Source of the DNA: Cavia porcellus
Lineage: Eukaryota; Chordata; Mammalia; Rodentia; Caviidae
Length of the DNA: 64,000 nucleotides
Assembly: GCF_034190915.1 (NCBI RefSeq)
Contig: NW_026947514.1
Location: 5,601,701-5,665,700 of the forward strand
Reading direction: 5' to 3'
Positions within the stretch are counted from its first letter, which is position 1; every line of letters begins with the position of its first letter. Under the pieces are notes generated by a model, which was not told the DNA's origin, did no database searches, and saw only the letters and a program-made list of their open reading frames with translations. Positions 45,364 to 55,830 of this stretch are shown here, piece by piece. The position numbers and the translations under genes were made by a program.

Positions 45364-45381
45364 GGAGTTTGATTAAACTCC
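45364..45381. repeat. Small perfect hairpin GGAGTTT-GATT-AAACTCC
   Basis: A seven-base exact inverted repeat around GATT, inside the candidate enhancer. The centre contains GATTAAA, a homeodomain-compatible core, and a TAATTGC word follows three bases after it. Confidence 0.9.
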
Positions 45382-45545
45382 CTAATTGCATTCACAGGAG
45401 TGGGCAGGCTCACAATTCGCTCGCACTTACAGCCCGAGCTGCTCATGAAAAACTTCAATTACCACTAAAAATGGGACACACTCACAATGCTTAAATGCCC
45501 TTCCTGTCTGAGAGCTGCCTTCTAAGCCTCGCACACCTGATGTGG

Positions 45546-46254
45546 GTGAGATCCTACTCTGTCTCCTCATGAACTCGGTGGGTGGTTCACTTTCCTACCC
45601 TGAGCCAGCAGCCCCAGTGTCCCCTGGCCACAGCCTGGACCTGTGACCTGCTTGGCCAGGACGACTCTTGCTGGTCTCGGGCTGCTGTCTGCCTTAGGGA
45701 GAGGGAGAGCTGGCCCATGGGAAAGGTCCGTGTGGGGAGAGGGGAGCCAGGGTGGAGGAAGGAGCCAGGGGGGCTCCTTGGAGGTCTTCATGGGATTCGG
45801 CTTTGCTGTGGAAGGTGGGCGGACAGGAGCAGGGTGCAGGGTGGCTGGCTGGGGGCTGTCCAGTTTCACACACTGCCTTGCAACCAAATGACCCCTGATG
45901 GCTCAGGAAGGTGAGCGCTCACTCATGAGGCTGGGCTCAGACTGTGTCCCTGCAACCCAGAATCAAACCTCATCTGTCTCTGCTTTATCTCTTCCACTCC
46001 AGGACCACTGGTTCCCCTGTACCTTTGTGAGTGCCCCGGGCACAGCCCAGCTTTGGGATTTCTCTGCATATCGCAGGCGAGCTATGCAGTGGTCCCTGGC
46101 GAGCTTCCAGTGTGTCAGCCCTGCCAAGCAGCTCCCTACGCCGAAGCCCTCCCTGGCTTCTCCCCTGCCGCATCCCCCTCCCTCCAGGAAGCACAGACCA
46201 CACAGGCTGGGGCAGGAGCCTTCTGTGCCCATTTAGCTGGAAAGATACCTTCAC
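45546..46254. other. Unassigned GC-rich sequence
   Basis: GC-rich unique DNA to the right of the candidate enhancer. Frames up to 112 codons without domains. Confidence 0.3.
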
Positions 46255-46405
46255 CCTTTAAGCGTTTGCTTTCCCACCTAGAGAATGGAGCTAAATCTGT
46301 ACATAAAATTGCTAAGCAAAGCACTTGGAAATCCAGAAGGTGAAGGCGGCTACCTGTAGCATTGTTGTAGCGTGCTATAGGCACTTAATATGTATGGGGT
46401 ACGAT
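46255..46405 (+). mobile_element. MIR SINE
   Basis: Sense-orientation MIR: 'gctttcccacctagagaatg', 'ggagctaaatctgtacataa', 'caaagcacttggaaatc' and 'gtgctataggcacttaatat'. The 3' end of the family is preserved. Confidence 0.65.
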
Positions 46406-46499
46406 TAAAAATATGATGAATGTGTACATTAAATAGAGTTGTTATAGTAAGGAACAGATCTCCAAGAACCCCCCAGTGTTCCCCTTCTCTTCCAGCACG

Positions 46500-46730
46500 C
46501 TTCTCCTAACTTTTTTGTCCCTTTCTGAAGCAGTTCTGGAAATCTTCTTTCCTGAGTGTCTTTAGCTGGACAGTTGCAGCTGCCATGGTGTCCTGAGTCG
46601 ATTCAAACCATTGACCTTTCATGGTCACTTTGACTTTGAGGAAGAGCCAGAAGCCACATGGTGCCAGATCGGTGGATAAAGTGGGTGAGGACCCTGCAGC
46701 GTTCTTAGGAGCCTGCCTCTCCATGGCTGG
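46500..46730 (-). pseudogene. Mariner (Tc1/mariner) transposase C-terminal fragment, inactive
   Basis: A 72-codon minus-strand frame (46,506-46,724) carries the typical mariner C-terminal signature: TDLAPCGFWLFLKVK, then MKGQWFEST and EDFQNCFRK. In active DD34D transposases the C-terminal motif is SPDLAPxDF/Y, where the D after APx is the third catalytic Asp; here it reads APCGF, so that residue is Gly. The DNA-binding domain, the first two catalytic Asp residues and the terminal inverted repeats are not visible. It is a fossil fragment of a cut-and-paste element. Confidence 0.85.
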
Positions 46731-47770
46731 CGCCCGGCAGCAGCATTTCCATATTTATGATCACCTTTCATCTGAATTTATTTCCCTTTTCTTTTCTTTG
46801 AGTCACTCTGTTCATCTAATTTCTCTCACTGTATCCGCCCAGCCCTCGCTGTCACTATGTGACAGATTGGACCATGCATCACTTTCCCATGCGGTTTATT
46901 CTGAGAGACGCATCCTTAACTGAGTTCCCAGTCATGAGAACCTCACAGAGTACACTCCCACAGAGCAAGATGGTCACCATGTCCCAAGGTGATATGACCT
47001 GGTGGGCCCTGCTTCCCACAAGCCTTCTGTGGGTGACGGAAGTGTCCTTGTGGGGTGTGGGGTGTTCTGCAAGGGCTGGGCATGGTTTGTGTGTCTTACA
47101 CCCAGCATCACATCTAGATCTCCATGCCCTTAGGTCCCCTCTTCTCTGTGCCTTACCTCAGTGCCCATCTCCTGATGTATGGGTGCCCCAGACAGCCCGG
47201 ATTCCAGCCTGGCCTTGCTTTCTCCTGGGGCTGGACCTGGGTATGTGGGAGTCCTCTGGGGGAGGGCCAGACATCTGCCTGCAAGGCTGGACCTTAAACT
47301 TCGATACTGCCTGCCACCTCCTCTGTGGGTGTTCCCACCCGGCCTCTGCTCAACCCTCTGACCCTCTGGGCAGCAGCTTCCATCTGGCCTGGCCTTGAGT
47401 CTCACATGGTCCTGAGCCGTGGACCCTCTCAGCCCTGCCTGTTCCACAGTCCTTGTCCCTTGGGCTGTCATTTGTCATGGTGGTGGCTCGCCTGAGCCTA
47501 CCCAGGTGTGGAGTATCGCTCTGCCTCTCTGCCACTTCATCCACAGCTCCTTCCTGCCCACTTCTGCTGCCCTTTCTGCTCTCGTCTCCTCCTCCCTCCA
47601 GTCACCAGGTTCTCTTTTCCCTTCATCTCCAGCCAGGCCCCTTGCTTTCTACAGCAGCTCCCAGCATTAAGATCTGCAGAAGCGGTCACTGCCTTGGCAG
47701 GTCCACTTCCTAGGTCTTTAATGACATCACCAATTCCCTCTGCACAAAAAGGATATTTTCACAGGTTCTA
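46731..47770. other. Unassigned sequence
   Basis: Mixed to GC-rich DNA. A 179-codon frame (46,859-47,398, plus) starts in unrelated sequence and shows no domain. Confidence 0.3.
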
Positions 47771-47838
47771 GGGGGAAGAAGAGGAGGAGGATGAAGATGA
47801 GGAGGAGGAGGAAGAGGAAGAGGAGGATGGAGGGGAGA
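47771..47838. repeat. GAG/GAA-rich purine microsatellite
   Basis: Mixed GGA, GAA and GAT triplets without a C on the plus strand for about 68 bases. Imperfect compared with the (GGA)15 tract at 28.3 kb. Confidence 0.9.
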
Positions 47839-48029
47839 CATCTTCAGGGGCCAGGATTCAGTCACCTGTAGAGATGGCGACTTCCACCCCCCAGTAGGCC
47901 ACCTCGAGGCTGGTGGTGCTCAGCTCAAATGGATGAAGGCTGGGTCCTTAGCCCGATGTGCTTGGCCAGAGCCCTGTTGATAAGACAGCCCTGTTCTCTT
48001 CCCACTATGGAATCCTCTGCTATGCTTTC

Positions 48030-48680
48030 CTTCTCAGTCCTGTGCCTGGGCCTCAAGGTGGCTCTTCCCTCCCCTCTCCTCAATGTATCACCACCCTCTT
48101 AGAACTGCCCCTGTCCTGGCCATACTCAGCCCTGACCTCCAAGGTGACCACACAGGGTTTGCATTTCCAGGGAAGGCTGATCCTCTTGAAACACTGTTGC
48201 ACCCTTTGCCCAGGTTCCTCGCTGAGTAGTAGATGAATCCCCACCAGCTCTTCAGAGAAAGACCCTAAACCCTGTCCATGATTCTCCAGGCTCCACTTGG
48301 CCTGGCTCCCCCGTGCATTGTGTCCAGCCTCGTCTCAGCTGGGGCTGCTTAGTTCCCCTGGTCTCCTTGCAGTCCCTCAGGACGCCTCATCCCGGCCTGT
48401 GCTCAGGGCTGCCTGTTTCTCTGCCCAGTGGCTCTGTCCCCTCCTGTGTGTACCAGCTCTCACCTCCTTGCCTCCCAGGAACCAGTCCTCTCAAGTTCTG
48501 TTCCCAAACCTTTCCCAACTCTCCAGAGGATGTCAGAGCTCCCACAAACAGGTGCTGGCGGCTCCGTGGACCTTTGCAAACTCTCCCTAGCACCTCACAT
48601 GGTTTGTGTCATGCATTCATTTGTGTAGCTGCATGCTGATTTTTGATTCTTCTCCTGGAGAAGACAGACAACAAGGTAGA
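48030..48680 (+). mobile_element. L2 LINE fragment
   Basis: Sense L2 3' region in typical order: 'aaaccctgtccatgattctc', 'caggctccacttggcctggc', 'tcagggctgcctgtttctct', 'gcccagtggctctgtcccct' and 'gcacctcacatggtttgtgt'. It is ancient and diverged, so ends are approximate. Confidence 0.55.
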
Positions 48681-50682
48681 TGCTGTGATTCATGACACAG
48701 CTGCCCCTGTGGGACCACAGCACTCACTTCCAGATGTTGGGGTTGTTAGTCAATGCAGACCTACATCCATGCACCTTTCTACAAACTGATGTTGGCCCAT
48801 GGTGCCCCATGTCCAGTGACTGAACTACAAGAGGATGAAGATCTGGTCTTTTAGTCTAAATTCAGGACACTTCTGCATGGTGACCCCAGATCCAGCATTC
48901 CCCGTGGGATTAGCTGAGACCTTCCCTGTGACTGCATGGAAATTACTACATGGAATTTCCTACCTGAAATTCCATCCTTGGTTTAACACCCAGGTGCCCA
49001 TTCAACACCCAGGGATGTAGGAGTGGACCTCAGATGCAGACTCTAGACTGAGATTGGAGCTGGATCACCCAGACCTAGTCCTGGTTGGCCTGATGACAGC
49101 AAAGACCCCATCAGCGATCCCTGGGTGAAAGGCCCTGGCATGTTAAAGAACACAATGATTCAAACTCGTGCTGTAGGTGAGGTGGGATAGAGCACTGGAG
49201 AGAGGGATGCACTGCAGGTGCAATTTCTCAGGTACGGAGGGAAGATGGTAATTAGATGTATTATGCAATAGTCGCTGGGGGGCAACCAATGGCTTACAGA
49301 GAGACAATGTGAGACTGAGAGTGATTAATCACCAATTAAGGGCTAAGCGTGAGAGCCTGAGGGCAGTGTATAAAGACACTCATCCTCCTGGAGGGCAGAA
49401 GAGTTGAGGATCACACCATAATTATAACAGCAACAGCCAGTTCCAGAAGAACTTCTTCTTAACCCTGCAGGCCTGCTATGCCTAGTCAGATCCCAAATAA
49501 GGAGGGAGCAGGCCATCCTCATTTAGTACCTTCCTTTCTCTAATCCTGCTTCCCTTACCCCTTTAAGTTAAATTTTTCCTGCGGGAAAATGGAGTGGGTT
49601 ATTGCTCAAGCCAGCACCAAATCAATGGAGATGCTGGCTGACTAAATCATAACACAGAACAGGAGACACAGGTGGGGATAAGGAGGGTGGGATGCTGTTG
49701 TGATTGGAGGGTTACAGGTGTGCCTGAAGTCTGTCTTATTGACCTTCCTCTTATAAGTTCTTCCAGGAGAGGAGACCATCAAGAATCCTGGGGCAGCTGT
49801 TCCCAGATGGAGTAAACGCAGCACATCAGGCAAGTCCTGGCAGCACAAGGGGTGGACTGTAGCGCGTGCTGTGATAAGCAGCTAAGATCCCACTTCAGGA
49901 CCAGGCATGCAGTTGTTCAATGCCTGGAAGTTTGACTGTCATCCCTCTCTGAATGTTTCCTTCTACCAAAAGAAGCTCCTTTGCCCAAGGTCACTCACCT
50001 TCTCCAATGTCCTATCAACGCAAGGCTGCAAATGCTCAGCCGTTTCCACTTGATGTGGAGCACCCCTGATGGTCACCCTCAGCCCCAGAGCTAATTTCCT
50101 AGAAAATTACCTACACCTTCCCTTGTGGCTGAATGGTGGGAGTTAAGCTTTTCCTTCAGCCTAGTTCCTTGCTTCCTCTCCACCTTCCTGTTGTGCTGTT
50201 CCCAAGGACACTCTCCCATCGCCCACTCCCTGAAACTCTCAGAATCTATTTGTTTCCCAGGGAGCCCACTTTTGTACTCATTGTGATCTGGCGGTCTTGT
50301 CCCCTCTGTCTTGTCCTGGGTTTTTCTCTAATTACAAGGTTCTCACTTACTGGACTGGCTCCAGACTCTCTGAGGATGCTGCTGTGATTCTGTGCCTGCC
50401 ACTTTTTACCCAGGACCTGTTCCCACCACCTGCCTGTGTACTTTTCTCCAGCCTCTCCTGCCTGGACCATGCAACTCTAGAATGAGTCCTCATCCTGCGG
50501 GGAACCTGCGCGGAGGCCAGAAGAGGAATCATGAGCTTGCTGAGGGAGAAGGTACAGAGGTGAGGCTCACCAAAGTGCAAAGCTCATGAGTTTCTAGGGC
50601 TTCCTTTCCGTTAGGAATCCTTTGTTCCTCAAAGCCACTCTCCTTGGGGAATGACAGGAAGAGGGAGCAGGGTGCTGGAGTA
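48681..50682. other. Unassigned sequence
   Basis: Two kilobases of mixed DNA without an assignable repeat or gene. AT-rich words near 49,200-49,440 include repeated TAATTA-type cores (GGTAATTAGATG, CACCAATTAAGG), but density is lower than in the candidate elements. Confidence 0.3.
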
Positions 50683-50715
50683 GGGGCAGGGCTGGGGGTT
50701 GGGATGGGGTGAGGG
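50683..50715 (+). other. G-quadruplex motif with six G-runs
   Basis: Runs GGGG, GGG, GGGGG, GGG, GGGG and GGG are separated by loops of CA, CT, TT, AT and TGA. Six runs with loops of two to three bases make this a very strong intramolecular quadruplex candidate on the plus strand. Confidence 0.9.
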
Positions 50716-52204
50716 ATGAGCCCCCTCCTTTTTTAAAGATAGGTGGGAAGATGACTGGATCCCCCAGAGTGGCCTCACCAGGAGTTTCTGGTAGCTTCTC
50801 CTACAGCGCCTAGAGTCCATGGTGAGTTAGACCACAGTGGCTGGAAGGCCAGGCCAGTTAAACATCTCTGCAAGTGTCTGTGTTTGATGAAGTCCCCAGT
50901 GAGTTTCATTTTTCCCTTTTTGGCTACTTCTCTTGCTAATTTCCAAGCCTCCTATGCTTTGAGGAATCTTTAAACTGCGTGATTTGGATTCACTTACACA
51001 TAGCTCATCCAAGTGCTATCCCAACGGCTTTCATAAGCCGTTCTGTTTTTCTTCCTTGGTCCAATGATTTACCCTTCTGTGATGCAAAAGTGACTTGCAC
51101 ACTAAGAAAGAGTTCAGGTTCCTTCCTGAAGGCAGACCGTCCAGGGTCCTGGTGAGATTTCGGAGTCGGCACGTCATCTTCCAGGCTGGTGATTTCTAGG
51201 CTTAACTGTTCATGAGAAGCAAAGGTGTTTTGGAAGGAAGCGACGTTTCTTCTTTCAGTTGCCGTAAGAACCTGCAGTATGAAAGGAGACTGAAGGTGGC
51301 TGGTTGTTTCCCCGACTTGTGGCTTTGCTGCAAAGGCCCCTGGGAAGCCCTTTTCTAGGTGCTTTACCATTCTGGCCAACCACATCCTGCAACTCCATGG
51401 GCAGGGCTAGACCCGAAGCAGCAGACTGCAGGGCTTGCTTCTCACTGGAACACACTGGTTGGTCACAGCCACCAGGAAAGGACAGGTCAGGAGCAGCTGT
51501 GACAGTTTGCAGGCTGACCTGGGGGGAGGAGTTAACTGAGCCTCTTCATGCTGTGGTGTTCTCTCACCCGCTGGCCCTCTAGGAACACTGATGTGAGATC
51601 CTTGTGCTATTTACAGGCAGGGGGGCACTTTCTGCCAGTTCCAAAGGCTCTTCCTTCCTCCTGCAAATGTCCAATGCCTCATTCCTGTGAGGATGCAGCA
51701 TGCTTTGGATAGAAATGGTACAAAGTGGGTTCAGTGCCTGGGACCCGTCCTCACATAGCTTCTGAACTTGCTGTGTTTTTAGGCAGGCAACAGCTTAGTT
51801 CAGGGATGCTCCCTGGACCTGCTTGTGGGCCAGGCTGAGTGGTGACCAGGGACACTGCTGAGACCCTTGGAAGTCACATTGCCCTGAGGACAATGGAGCA
51901 AAGCAGGTATTGTGATTGTTTCAGGCAGCTACATCGTGTGAGGGTCTGGTCCTCACTCCGGGCAGCAGGGTCTGGTTTCTCTTCTTGCCTGATCCAGCCA
52001 CCACGGATGCACAAGGAGTCCTCTTTTCACCTTACCCAGGTGTCTTCCAGGGCCTTGACCCTGCATGATGGGGAAGCACAGTTAATGGTCAGAAGAATCG
52101 AGAGGGAGCTATGTGCTGTGGGCTGGACCCACTGTCCTTTCTAACTGAGGCATGACAGTGGAGCTCACCAGAGGTCATTCAGTGGACACAGGCTGGGATC
52201 TGTG
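50716..52204. other. Unassigned sequence
   Basis: Mixed-composition unique DNA. A 126-codon antisense frame (51,005-51,385) has no recognised domain. Confidence 0.3.
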
Positions 52205-52275
52205 TGGCCACACTGTGTGTGTGTGCATCTGTGTGTGCACATGTGTGTACACACACAGATGCATGCACAGGTGAG
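52205..52275. repeat. TG/CA-rich low-complexity stretch
   Basis: Interrupted TG and CA dinucleotides with an internal inverted arrangement (TGTGTGTGTG ... ACACACACAG). Confidence 0.85.
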
Positions 52276-52364
52276 AGAGGCTGAGTTGCTCCGTGTGGAA
52301 GACATTCGGGCTGGGCTGGCAACACCTTGCAACTTCTTCCCAGCAAGAACTAACTGTAGGTTGA
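52276..52364. other. Unassigned sequence
   Basis: Short unique segment between two low-complexity tracts. Confidence 0.3.
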
Positions 52365-52450
52365 TTTCTTCTTCCCCTTCCATCCTTTCTTCCTCCTTCC
52401 TACCTTTGTTCCTGTCTTCTTCTTTCCCTCTGTTTCCCTCCTTCCTCCAG
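52365..52450. repeat. Polypyrimidine tract
   Basis: CTTCC/TTCTTCC-rich stretch with very few purines, comparable to the tract at 36.7 kb. Confidence 0.85.
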
Positions 52451-52619
52451 CAATTGGTACTTTTTTCCATGTGGCCTGCATGGCTTGTTTGCAGGCTGGC
52501 TGGAACCCTCTGCCTGACAAGGGAGAGTCTGTGTGCAGAGTTCAGAGGCCTGAGCCAGGGAGCCAGCCCGAACTACAGTGGACTCCACCCCTCTGGTCAC
52601 TGGGGAGAATACGATGCCC

Positions 52620-52690
52620 ATAGCCAGTAAATGCATCACCGCATGTCTTATAATTTCTTGGCAGTAGAAACGGGATTTGAACCCAAAACA
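52620..52690 (-). mobile_element. MIR-like SINE fragment
   Basis: The 'gcagtagaaacgggatttga' word with following ACCCAAAAC resembles the antisense MIR tRNA-derived head (B-box side). Short and uncertain. Confidence 0.4.
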
Positions 52691-55644
52691 TTTTTTTTTT
52701 TCATAGCAGTTTGGGATACAGTATCTGGGGAAAAAAGAAAAAAAATACACAAGTAACTTATAATCACCTTAATTTCCTATGACTCAGAATTAACCATTTA
52801 TCTCTCCTCACGGTCATTTCAGTGGGACTTCCCAGGCATCCACGTGGTTCTCTGGCAAGTGCACTTGACAGAAAAGGAAACTGAGGCACCCAATGTAGCA
52901 GAGGCTTGGCTGGAGGCTTCCCAGAACTTTAGATGGTATGCAGAGGTTCTCCTGATTTTCTTTGTTCAGAAGATCCGGAGGGTTATGTGTGTGTGTGCGG
53001 GAACTATCCTGCAAGCCATGGGGAGTTGCAGACCCTTTGGAAACCAGTAGAACCTTGCAGACCGCCTCTTGTGGGTACGGCTCACATCCTGGTCCCTTTT
53101 ATTTTCTACAGAAGCAGTCATTATTATGAATTCAGTGTCTTCCTTTAAGTGTGTTTATGTGCATGCATCCATATAAAATACATTGCTTTGTTTTATGTCT
53201 AAACAGTTAGATGAACAGTGTTGTGTATCACATGGTGCAGACACTGGCAGCTTCTTACTGGTTCGCCCCTGGCGTGTCTCTGGAGCTGTTTGTGCTGATA
53301 GATAAGGATCAAACTCACTTCCCCACTGCAGCAGAGCTGATTCCTTTGCCGAATCTCAGCTGCCCACTGGCTCACTGGGATCATCCCCAGGCTGCATGCT
53401 CTGCCTGCCCTGAACTTCTGATCAAAGAACCTGGCAACCGGAAGGACTTCTCCCCACGACGTAAAGTTACTGGGGAGCCTGAAGCTAGGTCCCTTACCTG
53501 CCGCATGTCTCAGTTTGCTTTTCTGTCCTGGGCATGCATTTGCCAAAGAACTACATGGGTTACCAGGAAGTCGCAACAGAGCTCTGGCTGTCCCCCACGT
53601 AAGGGGCCGAGAGTGCAGAGGTGCATTTGAGATGGGACTCACTGCTCAAACTGCGCGTTGCTCTACTTCCTGTGCCATGAGAAGCCTGTTTGCATGTCAG
53701 GAAGGGTCTCCCATGAGTGAGGAAGTCTCACTTCACGGGTGAGGCCATTTCTAAAGTGGTTTCTAAGCGGGAGGGAAGGACCATTGGTCGGTGACGGGGC
53801 ACATGTTACCTGCGTTAGCTTGTAAATTTTCACTCTGTGACGGGGACAATGCTGACCCTATTTGCAAACATGACAGCGGAGACACACAGAGGCTATGTAA
53901 CCAAGTCCACGAGCCCCTCATGTCTGCAGGACTCCAGCGTCAGCTGCTTCCCTTCACTCTTGGCCAGAGAGGAAAAGTATTCAGCAATCTCCAAAGACGT
54001 GGGTTTTCCCTTTGGGTCCTGGGTGGAGAGTAATTTTGGCAGACATTCTTCTTGCTGAGCCAGATCCAGTCTTTCTTGGGGTTGGGTGTGATCATGTGAC
54101 TTTCCTGGCCAGTGCTTGTGAGTCAAGCTGAGATCGGTCACTTCTGGGCTGGGGCATTTGTGAGCTGGTGTGAACCCTTCCCTCCTGCTTCCACTTCCCT
54201 GGCTTTGGTGGCTAGGGAAATGCATGCTGAGAACCGTCAGTTAGGGCAGCTCAGGGGCACTGTGACTGGGGAGTAAGTGCCTTTTGAAGCCGCAGACATG
54301 GAGAGTTGCTCGTTACTGTAGTGAGCCTGCCTGGTACTGACACATGTGGTCACGCTGTCCCTTGCATGAGGGGAGGAAGGAGAGAGAGCAGGTTGATAAG
54401 TGTGAGGACACAACCTTTTCTAGGTCTGGGGAACCTGGGCTGTGAAGGATGTTGTAGTATGAAGAAATCTGGCTTTGGAGATCACCTGAGCTACATCTGA
54501 TGTCTCTTCAGGTTCCACTGTCTGAAAGGTGGATAGCAGAGCTCCTTCGGTGTCCCTCTTCGTGTCCCTGTGTGCACATGATGAGCTGTGATTATTATCT
54601 CACTGGACCAATGGAGTGAGCAGAGCTAACACCTATGCAGACATCCAGCCAGGTGCCCCAATCAACCCTCGATTGGTGGCCAGGACTCTTGGGAGATGCT
54701 CAGAAGAGACTCTGTGGTTCCACCTTTGAGATAGCAGACTTTTCTCCTGTGTTGCTCCCCTGATCTTTCTACAGACTCAGGAACCAGGGGCTCATTTGAT
54801 ACTCAGCAGATAAACAGACGAGCAGAAGGGTTTGGCCTTGTTAGCTCTGGGCACTCACTCTCTCTCCCCTCAACCCCTGGGAACTCCTGGAGGAGGGCCC
54901 AAGACATGTTCATTCATCTTTCCCCAGTGCCCAGCCGGTGTCAGTTCTCAGAAACATTTCCTTCAAGAGTGAGTCACCTTTGCCTTTAGAAATAACAGAT
55001 CTGTGGGCCATTTCTCCCTAATGTGTAGGTGCCAAGCCCTGCCCTGGTTTTCTGGGTACCCTGTTTTGCCCAGCTAGCAGGATTCCATTCTGACCTCTGA
55101 TTCTCTTTGGAGCCCCAGATCCAGATGCCCAGGAAGCTCACTGTCCCAGACCCAGAGCCACCCAACATTTCGTAACCGACTCTGGCAGCTCTCAGATGGT
55201 CCCCACACCTCCCTGATCTCAGGCCCCACCTGCAGCTGGCCGGGTACAGACCTCGGCAGGGGCAGGCTGGCAGCCGCTCTCTGCTTCCCAGGCAGACGTG
55301 TGTGGAGCAAGCCTGTTTATCAGACAACGCCTTGTAGCCAGAGGTGGTGGCTTAGCTGTGGCAGCAACGCCCGTGTTGCCTCACAAGCTGCTAGTTACTA
55401 AGATGTGCTCTCGGCCTCAGCGGGCAGATAAGCACCTGCCTTGGAGAGGGCCCTTGATCACAGGCTGATAAGCTCAGGAAAGGAAAAACACCACCACCAA
55501 CAACAAGAAAAGGCTGAGCGACCCACCGTTGGAGGCTTTTTCATGTAGACATGGGTGTGTTGCTTGCCTTTGCCAAAACACAGAGTGATGCAAAAGCTCC
55601 GAATTTAATTGAATTCGGTGGTCACGCAATCACGGAACAGGAGC
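52691..55644. other. Unassigned sequence
   Basis: About 3 kb of mixed DNA. Weak MIR-like words occur near 52,860-52,900 and 53,830-53,920. Open frames of up to 147 codons (53,199-53,642, minus, with a 139-codon plus frame opposite) show no domain. A small inverted repeat CCGAATT...AATTCGG lies at 55,599-55,618. Confidence 0.3.
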
Positions 55645-55830
55645 ATGCTGGAGCTGGAAGGACGTGGGCACTGTCTGGGTGATCCCTTTAATCTTGCGGC
55701 TGAGGACACTGGGCCTGCAGAGCTGTAGTGGCATGTTCAGCATCTTTCTGGCAGAGGTTTGGCAGAGCTGGAGATAATCCTGGGTCTGTAGGCCTCCAGG
55801 TCTGCAATCTTTCCACTGCATGGGGTTGCA
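55645..55830 (-). mobile_element. MIR-family SINE
   Basis: Antisense MIR3/MIRb-like order: 'gcggctgaggacactgggcc', 'ggcatgttcagcatc', 'ggcagagctggagataatcc' and 'tgcaatctttccactgcatg'. Diverged but ordered. Confidence 0.65.

Larger units (their letters stand above)
44770..45545. promoter_or_regulatory. Strong candidate developmental enhancer or deeply conserved non-coding block
   Basis: About 775 bp of AT-rich DNA free of any recognisable transposon, with sharp borders against GC-rich flanks. Motifs visible: TGTTTACA (44,873-44,880) and TGTTTAT (45,245-45,251), forkhead type; CATTGTT (44,918-44,924), SOX type; repeated TAATT cores (about 44,832, 44,900, 45,294, 45,384 and 45,456), homeodomain type; CACTAAAAATGG near 45,462, MEF2-like. 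It contains the palindrome at 44,923-44,962 and a second hairpin at 45,364-45,381. No open frame is long enough to suggest coding. Layout and density match known developmental enhancers. Activity and conservation are inferred. Confidence 0.6.

Noticed and set aside
46859..47398. 179-codon plus-strand frame
   Set aside because: No domain and no exon structure; typical of GC-rich chance frames.
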